From Umbelopsis ramanniana AG (taxonomy: Eukaryota > Mucoromycota > Umbelopsidomycetes > Umbelopsidales > Umbelopsidaceae), in NCBI RefSeq assembly GCF_025399195.1, contig NW_026252110.1, positions 124,001-188,000 of the forward strand: a DNA stretch of 64,000 nt. Reading direction: 5' to 3'. Positions 34,677-46,111 of this stretch are shown here, piece by piece. A program made the translations under genes and the position numbers. Within the stretch, counting starts at the first letter, position 1. Every line of letters begins with the position of its first letter. Below the pieces are notes generated by a model, which was not told the DNA's origin, made no database searches, and saw only the letters and a program-made list of their open reading frames with translations.

Positions 34677-35405
34677 TCCTAAGCCGGGGGGTTGGGATAA
34701 GCGGAATTCTGCGGGGTGGTGTTGACTGGAAGGGAAAAAACAAGGGTCCTCAGGAAAAATTAGCCGGTCACATAGATAATGAAGTGACCACAGGATTTTG
34801 TTGTACAGACATCGCCCGTTAAGATCAAATGGCTTGAGGTCTGCAACGTAGACAGTACGCTTGGAAATTGTCCGAGCGAGCCAAATGGAAAGAGGGTCTG
34901 TGAGGTGGGGGCCATGCGTTACACCCACGTGGCGGAACTAAAGCTGGTGTGAACAAAGCAGATAAGTCTGTGCCACGTGGGGCTTTTTTTTTAAAGGACG
35001 TCGATGTTTGCGCGGGCAAAGCAAGGTAAAAAAGCATAGATTCTTGTTGTACACGCTTTGGGGGGGGGAGCAAGCTATCCAAGTGCCAATTTTTTTTTTT
35101 TTTTTTTTACCGACTGAAACCTTGGCAAAGGCGTAAGAGTTGGTTTTAAGCGAGGACCAATAATTTCAAAAATGTTAGCTGCGAATCCAAAATTTTCCTC
35201 TTCTCTCTTCTTTTCTTCTTCCATCGAAGCAAAACTAACCATCCTCTGGAAATTGGAAGATTCATTACTGTCACAAAAAATTTGACTCGCCGCTTATTTT
35301 TTCCTTCACCCACATATTCCATTTTTTTCCACCTGCGCTCGGCTCCCCCAGCTTTCGCATTCCTTCTTTCCACCAGTTATCATTCATGGACATTACCATA
35401 TAGTC
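34677..35405. promoter_or_regulatory. Divergent promoter region, PAP2 phosphatase and phosphodiesterase
   Basis: The 729 bp contain two identical CCACGTGG palindromes, a G-run (35061-35069), a T-run (35091-35108) and a pyrimidine-rich tract before the phosphodiesterase start. No gene is supported. Confidence 0.5.
34925..34980. promoter_or_regulatory. Pair of CCACGTGG E-boxes
   Basis: CCACGTGG occurs at 34925-34932 and 34973-34980, 48 bp apart. CACGTG is the core site of bHLH factors such as Pho4, Cbf1 and SREBP relatives. Confidence 0.5.
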
Positions 35406-38138
35406 ATGGACTCTAGTCAATGTTCATTAATTTTGGTCACTGCCGAAGCACCCACTAAGGAGGATTTATCATTGCGATTACTACAAGCAACATTTGCTCA
35501 AGGTGAATAAATCCCTCCATGGCCGAATGCATAATCTTACAATTTCTGGTCGCTGACTTTTCTTGTTTTCTTCAGTATCCACATGCCATACCTTGGAACA
35601 AGCTCTTAACAGCCTCCGAGATAACCAATCGACCCACCCAACCATAGTATTGCTCGATCTGGATCATCAGTCTTCGTTAGCTCCACTTCAACAGCTCGTT
35701 CAACTTGTACAGAAGGAGGCGCTCGACGTTGTCCCCGTCGGTAAGTCTGCAGGAAGGAAAATTTCAAATACACCGCCCGCCCTGCCTGCTGACGATATTT
35801 TTTTTTTCTTTTTTCTACAGTGTACTGCTCAAATGAATCACCCCAGTATATGCTTCAGTGCCTCGATGTGGGGGCGGCAGATTACTTGATAAAACCACTT
35901 TGTCAGGATGTTATAAAAACGTTATTTTTGGTAAGTTTGTTGGAGAAAGATCTTCCAGCTGTTCTCAGCATCTAACCCCATATATCCTGCGTTAGAATAT
36001 CCACCGCTACCACACCAGTAAAGTGTCGACCTGTACCATTCATCCCTTTACCAAGTTGAATAGTGAAAACATGTCGCCTTCACTGCAAGATCGTTTGAAG
36101 TCCACGTTTGTGAAAGATACTACATGGTAAACTTTATATCCTATGACCCTATCCAATTTTTTTCTCCCGACAATTTGTGCTCAACTGGGTGTTTGCATCT
36201 AGGCTATCGGAGATGATGATTCAGCATTATACCCCAGCTCAAAGTTTTAGGGATCCTAGTCTGTTAACGATGTCAAGGTAAGCCCCCCCCCCTTATTCGG
36301 TCGGCTGCTACATTCTCTCGGTTCTCATTCTTTTGGTTTAGCCATTCTACCCAACTATCGAGTGACCTTGAAGCTAGTTTAAAGCGACGACTATGTAGCT
36401 GGGACTTTCTGTCACTGGACATGAATGATCAAGAATTGATACACTGTGTCTACCTCATCTTTGACCAAGTCTTGTCATTGCCTGAGTTGCAGCACTTGAA
36501 CCTAACCAAAGGCAAGTTTATCCCGCGGTTGAACACGCGACGCTCCCTGATTTGGGAAAGAGGACGCCTAGTCTTGTGATTTTGTGTGCTACCGTATCCA
36601 CGCGGCCCCCCCGCTCGCTTCTGGATCTAATAGTTTTCCCTTTACAGATCAATTGTACGACTTCATTCAAGATATTTACAACTCGTATCACAAATCAAAC
36701 CCTTATCATAACTTCAAACATGCTGTCGATGTCCTTCAGTCTTCTTATTATTTTCTATGCAAACTGGGTGCGCTCGACCCTATGGCCTCCAACTTTGTTC
36801 GACCCGCTCGACGACGCATGGCAACGTGGCATATCGATCAATTATTGCGCCCAAAAGATATATTTGCTTTGTTGATTGCGAGTATTGGGCACGATGTTGG
36901 CCATCCTGGTGTAAATAACATGTTTATGGCAAGTATTTGGAAACACCTTACTCCATCGCTACACCCCATGATTAACACCTTCCCATTTCCAGATCAACAC
37001 AAGCAACCCGTTGGCTATACTGTACAATGACCGTTCTGTATTGGAAAGCTTTCATTCCATGGCTTTGTTCCAAATCATAACCAAACACAAGTTTGTCGAT
37101 ACCACACAAGGTCCTGAATACATGCAGTTCCGTAAAACCGTTGTGCACTCCATCTTGGCCACGGATATGGGACTACACGGCGAATACGTTGCTAAAATCA
37201 ATGATCAGCTGAAGCGACTTCGAACGAAAGGCTTGGATTTGACGGATGAAGCAGCGTGTGATCAAGAGCGACTCATTATTTGTGGTGCTTTGATCAAGTG
37301 CGCTGATATCAGCAATTGTGTAAGTAGACTGACGGTTCGGAGAAGAAGAAGAAAAAAGAAAAAAAAAAAACTAAACCATGGTTTGCTAGACTCGACCTTT
37401 CATGGAAGCCAAAAGTTGGGCAGAAGCACTCGTCGACGAGTTTTCAAATCAAGGTGACCTCGAAAGAGAACTTGGATTGCCCGTTCTCCCTGTAAATGAT
37501 CGAGGCAAGGTGGCTCTGGAAGATTTCCAACTGGGCTTTATCCGACATGTGGCTATCAACCTTTTCCAGTCGGTGGCCAATGTCATTCCTGAGATGACCT
37601 ATTGTGTTGACTATATGCAGCAAAATGCCAAAATATGGGAGTCTCGAAAATACGAAGGTCATGATTCTGGAGTGGGTGATTCACAGTCGGAAAAAGATGA
37701 CGTTGATCGATTATCGCATGTTCCTGCACTTGAAGAACCTGTTGAAGGTACGTTTTACACACTGTCCGGATTCTATGGGAGAGGGTTTTTCTAATTGTTC
37801 CTCCAATAGATAACGACTCCGATGATCGAAACTCTTGTCGAAGATCGTCCATTCACAGACCCAGTTCGGCCCACTTGATGTATCCTGACGCATCCAATGC
37901 CAACTCTCGACTGATGGTCACGTCGCCAAAGTTATATCCGGAATATAAACACCCAAACGACCATGACCATCCTTACATCCAGCAGTCAGACCCTGTTCGA
38001 GGCTACACTATTGTCGACAGTCCAACGTTTACCGATGAAGACAAAGCGAGTCTACAAGACAGATCTATTCACAAATCCTCCTTTTCAAGATGGCGGCAAC
38101 GTCGCAATTTGGATACCTGTCAATGTTGCATCCAGTAA
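35406..38138 (+). CDS. Class I cyclic-nucleotide phosphodiesterase with N-terminal receiver-like domain
   Basis: Ten exons fit in phase: 35406-35502, 35576-35740, 35821-35930, 35996-36126, 36203-36277, 36342-36511, 36648-36928, 36993-37319, 37390-37747 and 37810-38138, giving 680 aa. The catalytic half has the class I PDE signature: NPYHNFKHAVDV, LLIASIGHDVGHPGVNN (HD metal site), INTSNPLAILYNDRSVLE, ALIKCADISN (metal Asp) and the glutamine-switch region EDFQLGFI. It should hydrolyse cAMP and/or cGMP. Residues 1-120 resemble a two-component receiver domain: TIVLLDLDHQ (candidate phospho-Asp60) and GAADYLIKPL (Lys112). The usual N-terminal acidic pair is mostly replaced (VTAEAP). This is the layout of Dictyostelium RegA and animal PDE8, not yeast Pde2. 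The tail is Ser/Arg/Cys-rich. Two introns use GC donors. Confidence 0.88.
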
Positions 38139-38609
38139 CCCCCACCAAAAATCTCAAAAGAAAAAAAATCAGAAAAACAAAAAGGAAGCGTCATTGGTTG
38201 GCACTTCTTGTTCTATTTTCTTGTACAAAGCATTCATTTTCTTCCCGTCATTTTTTTTTCTTTTCCTTTTATAATTTTTTTTCTTGTATGCATCCCATGT
38301 CCTTGGTTTGCCATACTCTGTAGATCACATAGATTGTATACTTTGTCTGTTTCTATAAAATAAACATGCTTCTCACATCACAGCTCCACAACGAAACATG
38401 CTTTTGTATTGTTTTTTATTTTTATTATGCCACGATCTAAAATTTACGAAACATTCTATGGCGTAGACTTGCTTTGCCTCTTTTTTTTTTTCCTCTTATT
38501 AGCAGAACAAAGAGATCTGCTTAGTGAGAACCATGGATATCAAACCTGAAAATAGGGACAACATCATAAGTCGAAGGAAATGGAGGAACCAACCATACAG
38601 GTACAGCAC
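38139..38609. other. Convergent 3' spacer, phosphodiesterase and AIF-like gene
   Basis: The 471 bp are A/T-rich, with AATAAA near 38360 on the plus strand and T-runs at 38248-38257 and 38480-38491. No gene is supported. Confidence 0.5.
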
Positions 38610-40885
38610 TTACTTGGAGACAATCTTTTCAATTTGGTCAACGGAGGTACCGTTGGAAATGACATCCCGAGCCTCTTGAACTTTACCAAACACATTGAAC
38701 AACAAAACACCGACAACCTTCTTGTTCTTGGTGTAGAACACAAGGCCCTTACCGAATTTCTCGTCGCTGAAAACAGTGCCTTCAGCAGGGTTGCCAGGCT
38801 GCTTGTTGGAGGGGGCGGCAGTCTCGGAAGATGGCTTGATGTCCTGCACGTCCACTCCACGAAGGTTCTCAGGCTGAGAGACAGCAGCAGCAGGGGTATC
38901 GGCCTCACTTGCCTTGGCCCACACGCTCACAGTGGAAAGCTGGGAATCGACAAGACCCACAGCTTCATAACCAATCTTGGGGCCCAAGTCAGACCAGAAC
39001 ATGGATTGATGCTTGTAGGGCTTGTTCTTGCCCGCCATGTTCTCACCAGCATGTCTACCACTGAGAACAGCACTGAAGGTTTTTACATTAGCCCACAGTA
39101 TCTACATTAATGGAAGCCTGGGGTGGTTACTTACTGGTCATGGTGCTCAATACGACGGCGACCAAGTTGGATATCATGGAAAGAGATCATGTCACCAGCA
39201 GCAAAGACATCACGTCGGCTCTCCAATTCAGCATTGACAACAACACCAGCGCGTTGTTCATCGATTTCCAAACCGGCAGCACGGGCGAGTTCAACACGTG
39301 GTTCAATACCAACAGCAACCACAATATGGTCAGCTTCAAGAGCCTCGTCGTTATCGAACAATACCTTGACCTTGTCACCTTCAGCATTTGCAATGCTCTT
39401 GATGGAATGCTTTGGCTTGACATCCACACCCTCATCAATGACACGGCCAGTGGTCCACTTGGTAAGGTAGGTGGGGAACACATTTCCCATGTTACCCTCT
39501 GGTACGTCGTGTTCGATGGCTGGTTAGTAAAGGGCTTCAAGAATTTGGTACACTAGCCATTTGACTTACCTTCAGGGAAGACTTGAGTGATCTTGAGTCC
39601 CTCCGTCTTGGCTGTAAAGAAGGTCCTTAATAAACGCATTGACATGTCTTTTCACCTGTTCAACTTGCTTCATTACCTCGGTGAGCAAGGGCAACAGCGA
39701 GCTCGGATCCAAGGAATCCACCACCGACAACAACAATATGTGCGTTCTTCTTGGCGATGCTGTCGAGCTTTCGGAGGTCATCAACAGTTCGGAAAGTAGT
39801 GACGTTCTTCACGTCGGATTGATTGGGCAAGTGCTTAGGTGAACCTCCAGTGGCCAACAAAACCTAAATGTCGCAATAGGTAATGTCAATTGTTAGCGAT
39901 AATCCTCAGGAAAACACCCTTAGTCATGAACCAGCCATTACCTTGTTATATTCAATGACACTTCCGTCATCCAATTCAACCGTGTGAGCCTCAACATCAA
40001 GCTTGTTAACAGTCTTTTGCAACAAGAGCTTAATCTTGGTGGACTCCTTGTTCAAGTCAGCGACGTCAGTGATGATTTCGTATTGAGAGATGTCTTGGTA
40101 CAGGGCACTGTATGACGCAAAAATTTTCATGAAGAGAGTTGTCAGTATAATATGTAGTGATATCATCTTCAACGCAGTGCTTAATTACTTACTTGCGCTC
40201 ATTGCCTTGCCACTGCCAGGGTCGGGTTGTTCGCCATTGTTTAGTAATGTTGACGGGGCCGTTTATATGAGCTTATAATGTACTTACGTCTTTGAACTTG
40301 AGTGTCTGGCTAGCATTGGCATCCTCGGAAAACCACAATTCCTTGCTCAAAGGGGGTCTTATTATATCGAGAGAAGGGTTTGCAATAGACACGTCGACGG
40401 AGATAGACAATTAGTCAGACAGAGTATGTAAGCGGTAAAAGATACATTACACGATGATAATCTCACCTCATATAAGGAGGAACAGATTCGTTACCGATAA
40501 TGATGACATTAGCGTTGGGTTCCTGCTCCTTGATGGCCTGCGCGGCCGAGAACGAAGCAGTACCGCTACCGACCAAGACATAGGGTTTGGCAGGGGCCTT
40601 GACAGCAGCAACGGCGCTTTCAATGCTATGAACGACCTGAGGAACATGCTCAGTGGCGTGCTTCTTCTTGGCTTCGGGAGGCGATGTAAGGTAAAACAAC
40701 AAGGGTCCAAAGACAATGAGCGATCCCACAAACCAGTTGGTGTTGCTGGTGGGATTGTGAGCAGGGTGAGTGCTGTAGAAGCGAGTGACAGCCTGGGTTG
40801 CCTTAGTAGGGCGAGCAAGTCGGAGTCCCTGAGGATAGACGTTGGCTCGTACTGAACGAAGGGCGGCGGTTCGCAACATGGACAT
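38610..40885 (-). CDS. Apoptosis-inducing-factor-like mitochondrial NAD(P)H/FAD oxidoreductase
   Basis: About six or seven exons. The N-terminus [20 protein letters not shown] is a mitochondrial presequence, followed by one membrane segment ([17 protein letters not shown]) and a linker, the topology of inner-membrane AIFM1. Next come the FAD-binding Rossmann fold ([17 protein letters not shown]), [23 protein letters not shown], the NAD-binding fold ([18 protein letters not shown]), [13 protein letters not shown] and FAD-contacting DVFAAGDM. The C-terminal dimerisation-type domain has [19 protein letters not shown] and an Ala/Pro insertion, ending DQIEKIVSK. Known roles of AIF are redox support of respiratory-complex assembly through Mia40/CHCHD4 and, in fungi, a part in cell death. 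Which applies here cannot be read from sequence. Confidence 0.9.
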
Positions 40886-42768
40886 TTTGGCAGAAGTGAA
40901 TGTGAAGGCTGGATGGCTTGAGCGCCGAAAATTGTCAATAATGATGAAGGCTGGTTTTTATGGTACACGTAACAATTGAAATTCCAGGGCCGAAAAAAAA
41001 AATGATGGCTAAAATTTCTCTTTTTCTGTTACTGTTGCAAGCTCAAAGATGATACCTTGAATAATAATGATAAATAATAAAAAAAGAAAAAAAAATTCAA
41101 TTAACTTTAGATAAATGCCTAAGTCTTCTGTATGATTAAACATAGACTTGAACGCGAGAGTTTGCAGTAAAATTGCTGTAAGCATAAATGTCTTTTGAGA
41201 ACAATTGCAATACAACTGCTGCTATGATCTTATAAAATACATAATGAAATCGGTGCGATTCTTCTGCACTTGGACAATGCATATTCAATAGATGAGCAAT
41301 CTACAGTTGACTCTTCCCTCTTATTTATGTGTGATTTTCCAATGCCTGTCAGTCGATGAAATAGCCGGACTTCGACTGTTTAATGCGAGTGGTGCGATTG
41401 GTCTAGGGCATCTGTGGACATAATGCTCCTATCTGATACTTCCAAGGCTAAGCCATTATTTGAAGACCGTGGCAAAATCAATCCCATGCGAGTGCTAAGA
41501 CTTAGAGCATACAAGGCATTATAAAGAAAAGTGAATTTATGTGGTTCCCCCCTTCAACATGAATTATAGACTGTGTGAATTGTCATCCTTTTCTTAGCCA
41601 TGGTCATAAAATTAAGAACCTTCGTTGCATCTTTCATTTGCATGTCCATCGGCTTGCCTTCTTTCATGTAGGTATCCATATGTGGCATTGGCAACCTCGA
41701 AAACCCTAAAATGACAAGCTTTACAATATATTATTTCTCTGTTTCATTATCAAATAGGTCTTCTAGATTTCCATGATGTATGTTCTCTTTGAAGTGCTTA
41801 CCCAGCAATCACTAAAAATTTTACTAGTAACTGTTAATTTTACGTTTCTTAATCGACTAGCGAAAGGTTCAGCAATTGAGCTGACATGATGTAAAAACCA
41901 AGGCAGAATCAAGGGGGTTTGACTGAAAAGACATTAGAGATAGCGACGATCTTTGCCATCAAACTATCACGATTAGCTGTTGAAAAACCTGTTTTCACAC
42001 AAACATGCATTGCACAGGACGAGCCCCTGTTTGCCATAACCCGTGCCATGCAGGCATGAAGCAGCGAGCCACTTCGTCCTTATCGCGTCTGCCACTACTT
42101 CCTTGTGCCCAAATAGTACGGTACGATTGCGATATATTTATGCTGAAATAAGATAAAGAGGTCATCAAATGACAAACAATGCAGGTTTCTGGAAACATTG
42201 TGGGAAATCCGCAAAAGCATCCAGTTAACCAGACAGTTCACTATTCTAATCTAGAAATTTGTACTGCCAAGGGGGCAAATTGAAAACCGATGGTTGGCCA
42301 CTGAAGCAACGCCTCACAGCGGTGTAACGTCGTCATCTCCCAGGCTATAGAGTATTATGAATATCAAGAGTTGTTTCATTGGTCCTCTCGAGGATATTAA
42401 CGCACTGCGAAGCTAACAACGCCATGGGAAATAATGACAAAAATCTTATGCTCAAGCTAACAACAAACGCGAACATGGACGTCAACGTTTTAAGTAGGAT
42501 CCGGTTCAAAAAAGCGTTACTTTATTTACAGAATGTTGAGGTGGCGTTGAAGAAAAATTTACAGTACAGTGATGCCATGTGCCCCAGCTTGCCAAAGTGG
42601 GGGATTTCATTCAAACTTTTTTTTTTTTTTTTGATGAAGGTGGGCTTGGATGGGAAGAAGTTTTGGTGCCCATGCGGCAAGCAGAATGTAGTGAAAAATA
42701 TATATACGAACTTTACAGTAAAAAGGTTTGCATTTTCTGGTTTTCTTCTTTTCAAAGAGGAGGTGGTT
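40886..42768. other. Gene-poor AT-rich interval
   Basis: About 1.9 kb upstream of the AIF-like gene has no supportable gene. The first part must hold that gene's promoter. A plus-strand frame from 42379 starts with GTG, runs through a T-run and shows no family motif, so I do not call it. Confidence 0.5.
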
Positions 42769-43023
42769 TCAGATCCCAAATTGAAAATGGTCGGTAGCAA
42801 TAGATACCGAGGAATGTTCATCCACTACTTCCCACCACCGTTTAGGAGGTTTTGCAAAATAAAGCATTTTCCAAGGAGTGGTAGATTTTACTTGCTGTGC
42901 ATCTGGACGAGTGTTAGAGTCGGCATGAATGACATTGACACCACTTTGTAGATAGGTTACAGTGACGAGAACGGATGGAACAGCTATTTGAGTAAGAATT
43001 GAAAATTTGGGTAAAAAGGACAT
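42769..43023 (-). CDS. Candidate small protein with hydrophobic N-terminus (84 aa)
   Basis: An ATG-started frame codes 84 aa. Residues about 8-29 (SILTQIAVPSVLVTVTYLQS) are hydrophobic, a possible signal peptide or single membrane anchor, followed by a soluble part with PWKMLYFAKPPKRWWEVVDE. Codons vary freely at third positions and avoid repeats, as in the confirmed genes here, unlike the surrounding A/T-rich spacer. I recognise no family. GRWD1 ends on the same strand 260 bp away. Against it: short length and no detected promoter element. Confidence 0.4.
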   Translation of the reverse strand: MSFLPKFSILTQIAVPSVLVTVTYLQSGVNVIHADSNTRPDAQQVKSTTPWKMLYFAKPPKRWWEVVDEHSSVSIATDHFQFGI

Positions 43024-43282
43024 ACAAAGTGAACAGTAGATTGGAAAACTGGATAGAAGTCGAAGTACGAAGGAGATGGGAAAGAAAAAGAAAGAAGAAA
43101 AGGCAAACAGCTGAAAAGATTAGAAATCCCATACTCCTTTATAAAGATTATGACCTCGCCCGCAAAAAGAAAAAAATCCTGCACAGGGAACCCGTGATAC
43201 TGCCACCAACAAACACAAAGGGTACTTTATATATTTTTATTCCCTTGTTTTATTACATGTCTATACTTTTTTAAACCTGATT

Positions 43283-45181
43283 TTAAACTGATATCGTCTT
43301 AAAGATGTTGAAACCAGTGCCAGCTGTGCTTATCATGCATCCAGGAATTTGCTTGTGCCAGTGAATTTCTTTGATTTCAGATTGACCCTGGTGGACGAAC
43401 AAGAGCTGTGGTGGAATTTCAACGCCATCTTCAGTAATTTGCTGGCCGCCTTCTTCGGTATCAGGTTCCACAGACAAATCCCATATTGAGATTTGATCAT
43501 CAGCACCGGCCACACCGATGATGGATTCTTCAGTGGGGTGCCATTCAATAGATGTGATTGGCGCATTGTGCCACTTGAAGGTAGCAACGGGTGATGGTGC
43601 CTTGGAGCTATTTTAGGAGGCGTTAAATAAAAAGGTTAACATGAAGATCAGGAGATACAACACCAACCCCCAAAAAGGTTTGATGGGAACATTTTTAAAG
43701 GAAGTGTCATTACCTTGTGAAAGTACGCAAATCCCAAACATTAAAGATACCATCATCGCCACCGCTGGCAAGTAGATATGATGCCTTCTTATTCCAAGTA
43801 ATTACATTGACGTCAGTGCTGCTAGCTTGGATGCTTACAGCATGCTTCTTCTTGTTACGTGTATCCCAAATTTTGACAGTTTGATCGGCAGAGCAGGAAG
43901 CAAAAACATTACGTTCTGTAGGTGACCATTGAAGATCTTCCACAGAAGATGTATGCCCTTTAAATGGCATCATATCGGCTTTGTAGCCTGATTGTGTCTG
44001 GTTGGTCAGGTATATATTGCTTGCGATGTCTCCAGTCAAGAGTCTGATCCAAAAGAGGGTTAGGAACGGAAACATCAGCCTAATAAATTATCACCACATC
44101 TTGAAAGAGATACTGTACCTTCCGGTGTCTAGAACGGACCAATCCATTGCAAAACCTTCATTACCCATATGGCTATCGACAGTGAACAATGGCCGCTGGA
44201 ATTTGGATGGTTGTGTACCAGGGGTATCCAGGCTGTTTATGTAAGGGGTAACGTCGTAAATGTGGACTTTACCAGTATCAGACCATGTTGCCGCGATGTT
44301 CTTTTCATTTTGCTGTGGCATGACTCTGACACGGTTGATACCGCCATTATGGCGAAGGGATCTGCTTTCCAAGATGGCGTCATCGTCGACTCCATCAGCA
44401 TCCTCATCGTCAGACTCTAGATAAAGAGGTGAGGTTAATGACCATGAATAAAGGCGACAAGCGTAGTGATCTCAGGTGACAGTAATAGCTACGTACCATC
44501 ATCGTTTTGTGTCTTATGAAGTTGAGACATTTTCATTACGATAAGCTCATTATCTCTGGCGTTGGGTGCTGAGGTACCAGCAACAACATAAGCAGTGGCA
44601 GGATACTATCGTGACAAAAAGTGCTTAGTCCGCTATACAAGTTGTCAAAAACTGATACAACATAAAAATAACCTACAGTCTTTCTCTCATCTCCCAAACG
44701 ATCCTGAAGAACGTCGAAACTTAAGCATGGCCATTCGACGTTGAGTTTGTGCAACATTTCGTATACAGATTGATCAGCTTCGAGGACTTCATCCTTTCCA
44801 AGAGCTTTTCCTGGAAGATAGACTTCCAAATCTTTCTCCTCCTTCTCGTCAACCTCCATGTCTGGAACATAAAAAGCCTTTAGCCACCAGATCCAATTTT
44901 AAACTGGGTATTGTGTATTTTAACCAGGATCGAGAACTTGATTCACATCAAGCACTATTTCGCTCCATGTGGATACTAAACTTACCATCATTATCTTCGT
45001 TGTTCTGGTCGTTGACGATTTCCTCGGCCATGTCTTCTTCAATCTCATCCTCGAAGGCATCTTCAAATTCGCCCATTTCGTCAATTTCAGCACCTGTACG
45101 GTGAGAGGTTTCACCAGAGGAAAAGGTTGCTGCCTTGCTGGAATCTCTAAGTTCGTCGTTATCTGCCTGGCGTTTCGACAT
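43283..45181 (-). CDS. RRB1: GRWD1/RRB1-like WD40 histone/ribosomal-protein chaperone
   Basis: Rrb1 is a nucleolar WD40 protein that chaperones Rpl3 during 60S assembly; GRWD1 also binds histones. The start is the ATG at 45181 ([13 protein letters not shown]). About seven exons cover an acidic N-terminus ([15 protein letters not shown]), the histone-binding-type helix [20 protein letters not shown], the strand segment AYVVAGTSA, a second acidic patch [14 protein letters not shown], then WD repeats: [41 protein letters not shown] with [42 protein letters not shown] with DQISIWDLS, and the last strand [15 protein letters not shown]. This is the family's domain order. Confidence 0.9.
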
Positions 45182-46111
45182 TGTTGAACAGTAGGTGTTT
45201 GAGAACTAGTCGATTTTTTTGTCAAAAAAAAAAAAAAAAAAGTAGTGTGTCAGTAAGTCCGAAAATTTTTAAGCCACTGGCAGTCCGATAGAGCTTGCAG
45301 TCAGCAAAGGCGGTGTAGTCACGTGCATGGAGAAACTTCCTCTTTTGTTCTACCAGTAGACATGTTCTTGTAATAGACCATGATATAATGGTAGTATTAG
45401 TCATATAAGTCATCCTCTAGTATTATTCCTGTTGTGTAAAAACGTGGAAAATTCAGTATCAACAGAGGGATATTAGTGTTCTTTGCCATTAAATCAAGCC
45501 ACTTGGCCCTTCAAGACCTAACCGCGACACTCTGACAGCATATTTGCCGAGCACATTTCATTGAACAACGAGAGATATTTAGTATTTGTACTGCTACAAT
45601 CTTCCTAGCGATTCTTTCATTGATTTTCAAGTGACCATCTTGGTGTCGCTATCTAGCTACTATCCGACTACTCACATTGTATCTCGGCAGACATTAAAAG
45701 GTGGCTACTGCACTTAAAATGTTCAGGTAAATTTCAATAAAATGCTGTTCGCAGCACTGGTACGTGGAAAATTGTATGTCTTTATAAGGAGTTTTGGGGA
45801 GGGGAATGACGGGGGTGTGAATACAAAGATCTCATTTACAACAAGTAGATGAGATAAGTAGAAGAAACGTAAAAAAAGTAAGTATGACCAGACCAAGTGA
45901 TAAAATGGAAAATAGGACACAAGGTTGTCAGGTTTGGGGGATAGGGTTAATTGAGATGGCAACTATCAGAAGAGGGTTGTCTTTTACACTGAAAAGATAA
46001 CAAAGAACGGGAAGAAAAAAAGGAAGAAAAAGCACTTGCGAAGAAGTAAAAGAAGTCGAGTGTATGAATTAAAAAGGGAGACAGAAGAAAAAAGTAGTTG
46101 GTAAAACGCAT
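45182..46111. other. Spacer: GRWD1 promoter and importin-beta 3' region
   Basis: The 930 bp contain the promoter of GRWD1 and the 3' region of the next minus-strand gene. An A-run lies at 45224-45241, an AAAATTTTT element at 45262-45270 and CACGTG near 45319. No gene is supported. Confidence 0.5.

Noticed and set aside
41391-41420. GGTCTAGGGC stretch resembling a tRNA A box
   Set aside because: No matching B box within tRNA distance and no acceptor stem.
42379-42951. 190-codon plus-strand frame
   Set aside because: Starts with GTG, passes through a 14-nt T-run giving poly-Phe, has no recognisable domain and overlaps the better minus-strand candidate.
40886-43282. Possible transposon in the gene-poor interval
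   Set aside because: No terminal inverted repeats, target-site duplications, or transposase or reverse-transcriptase motifs were seen.
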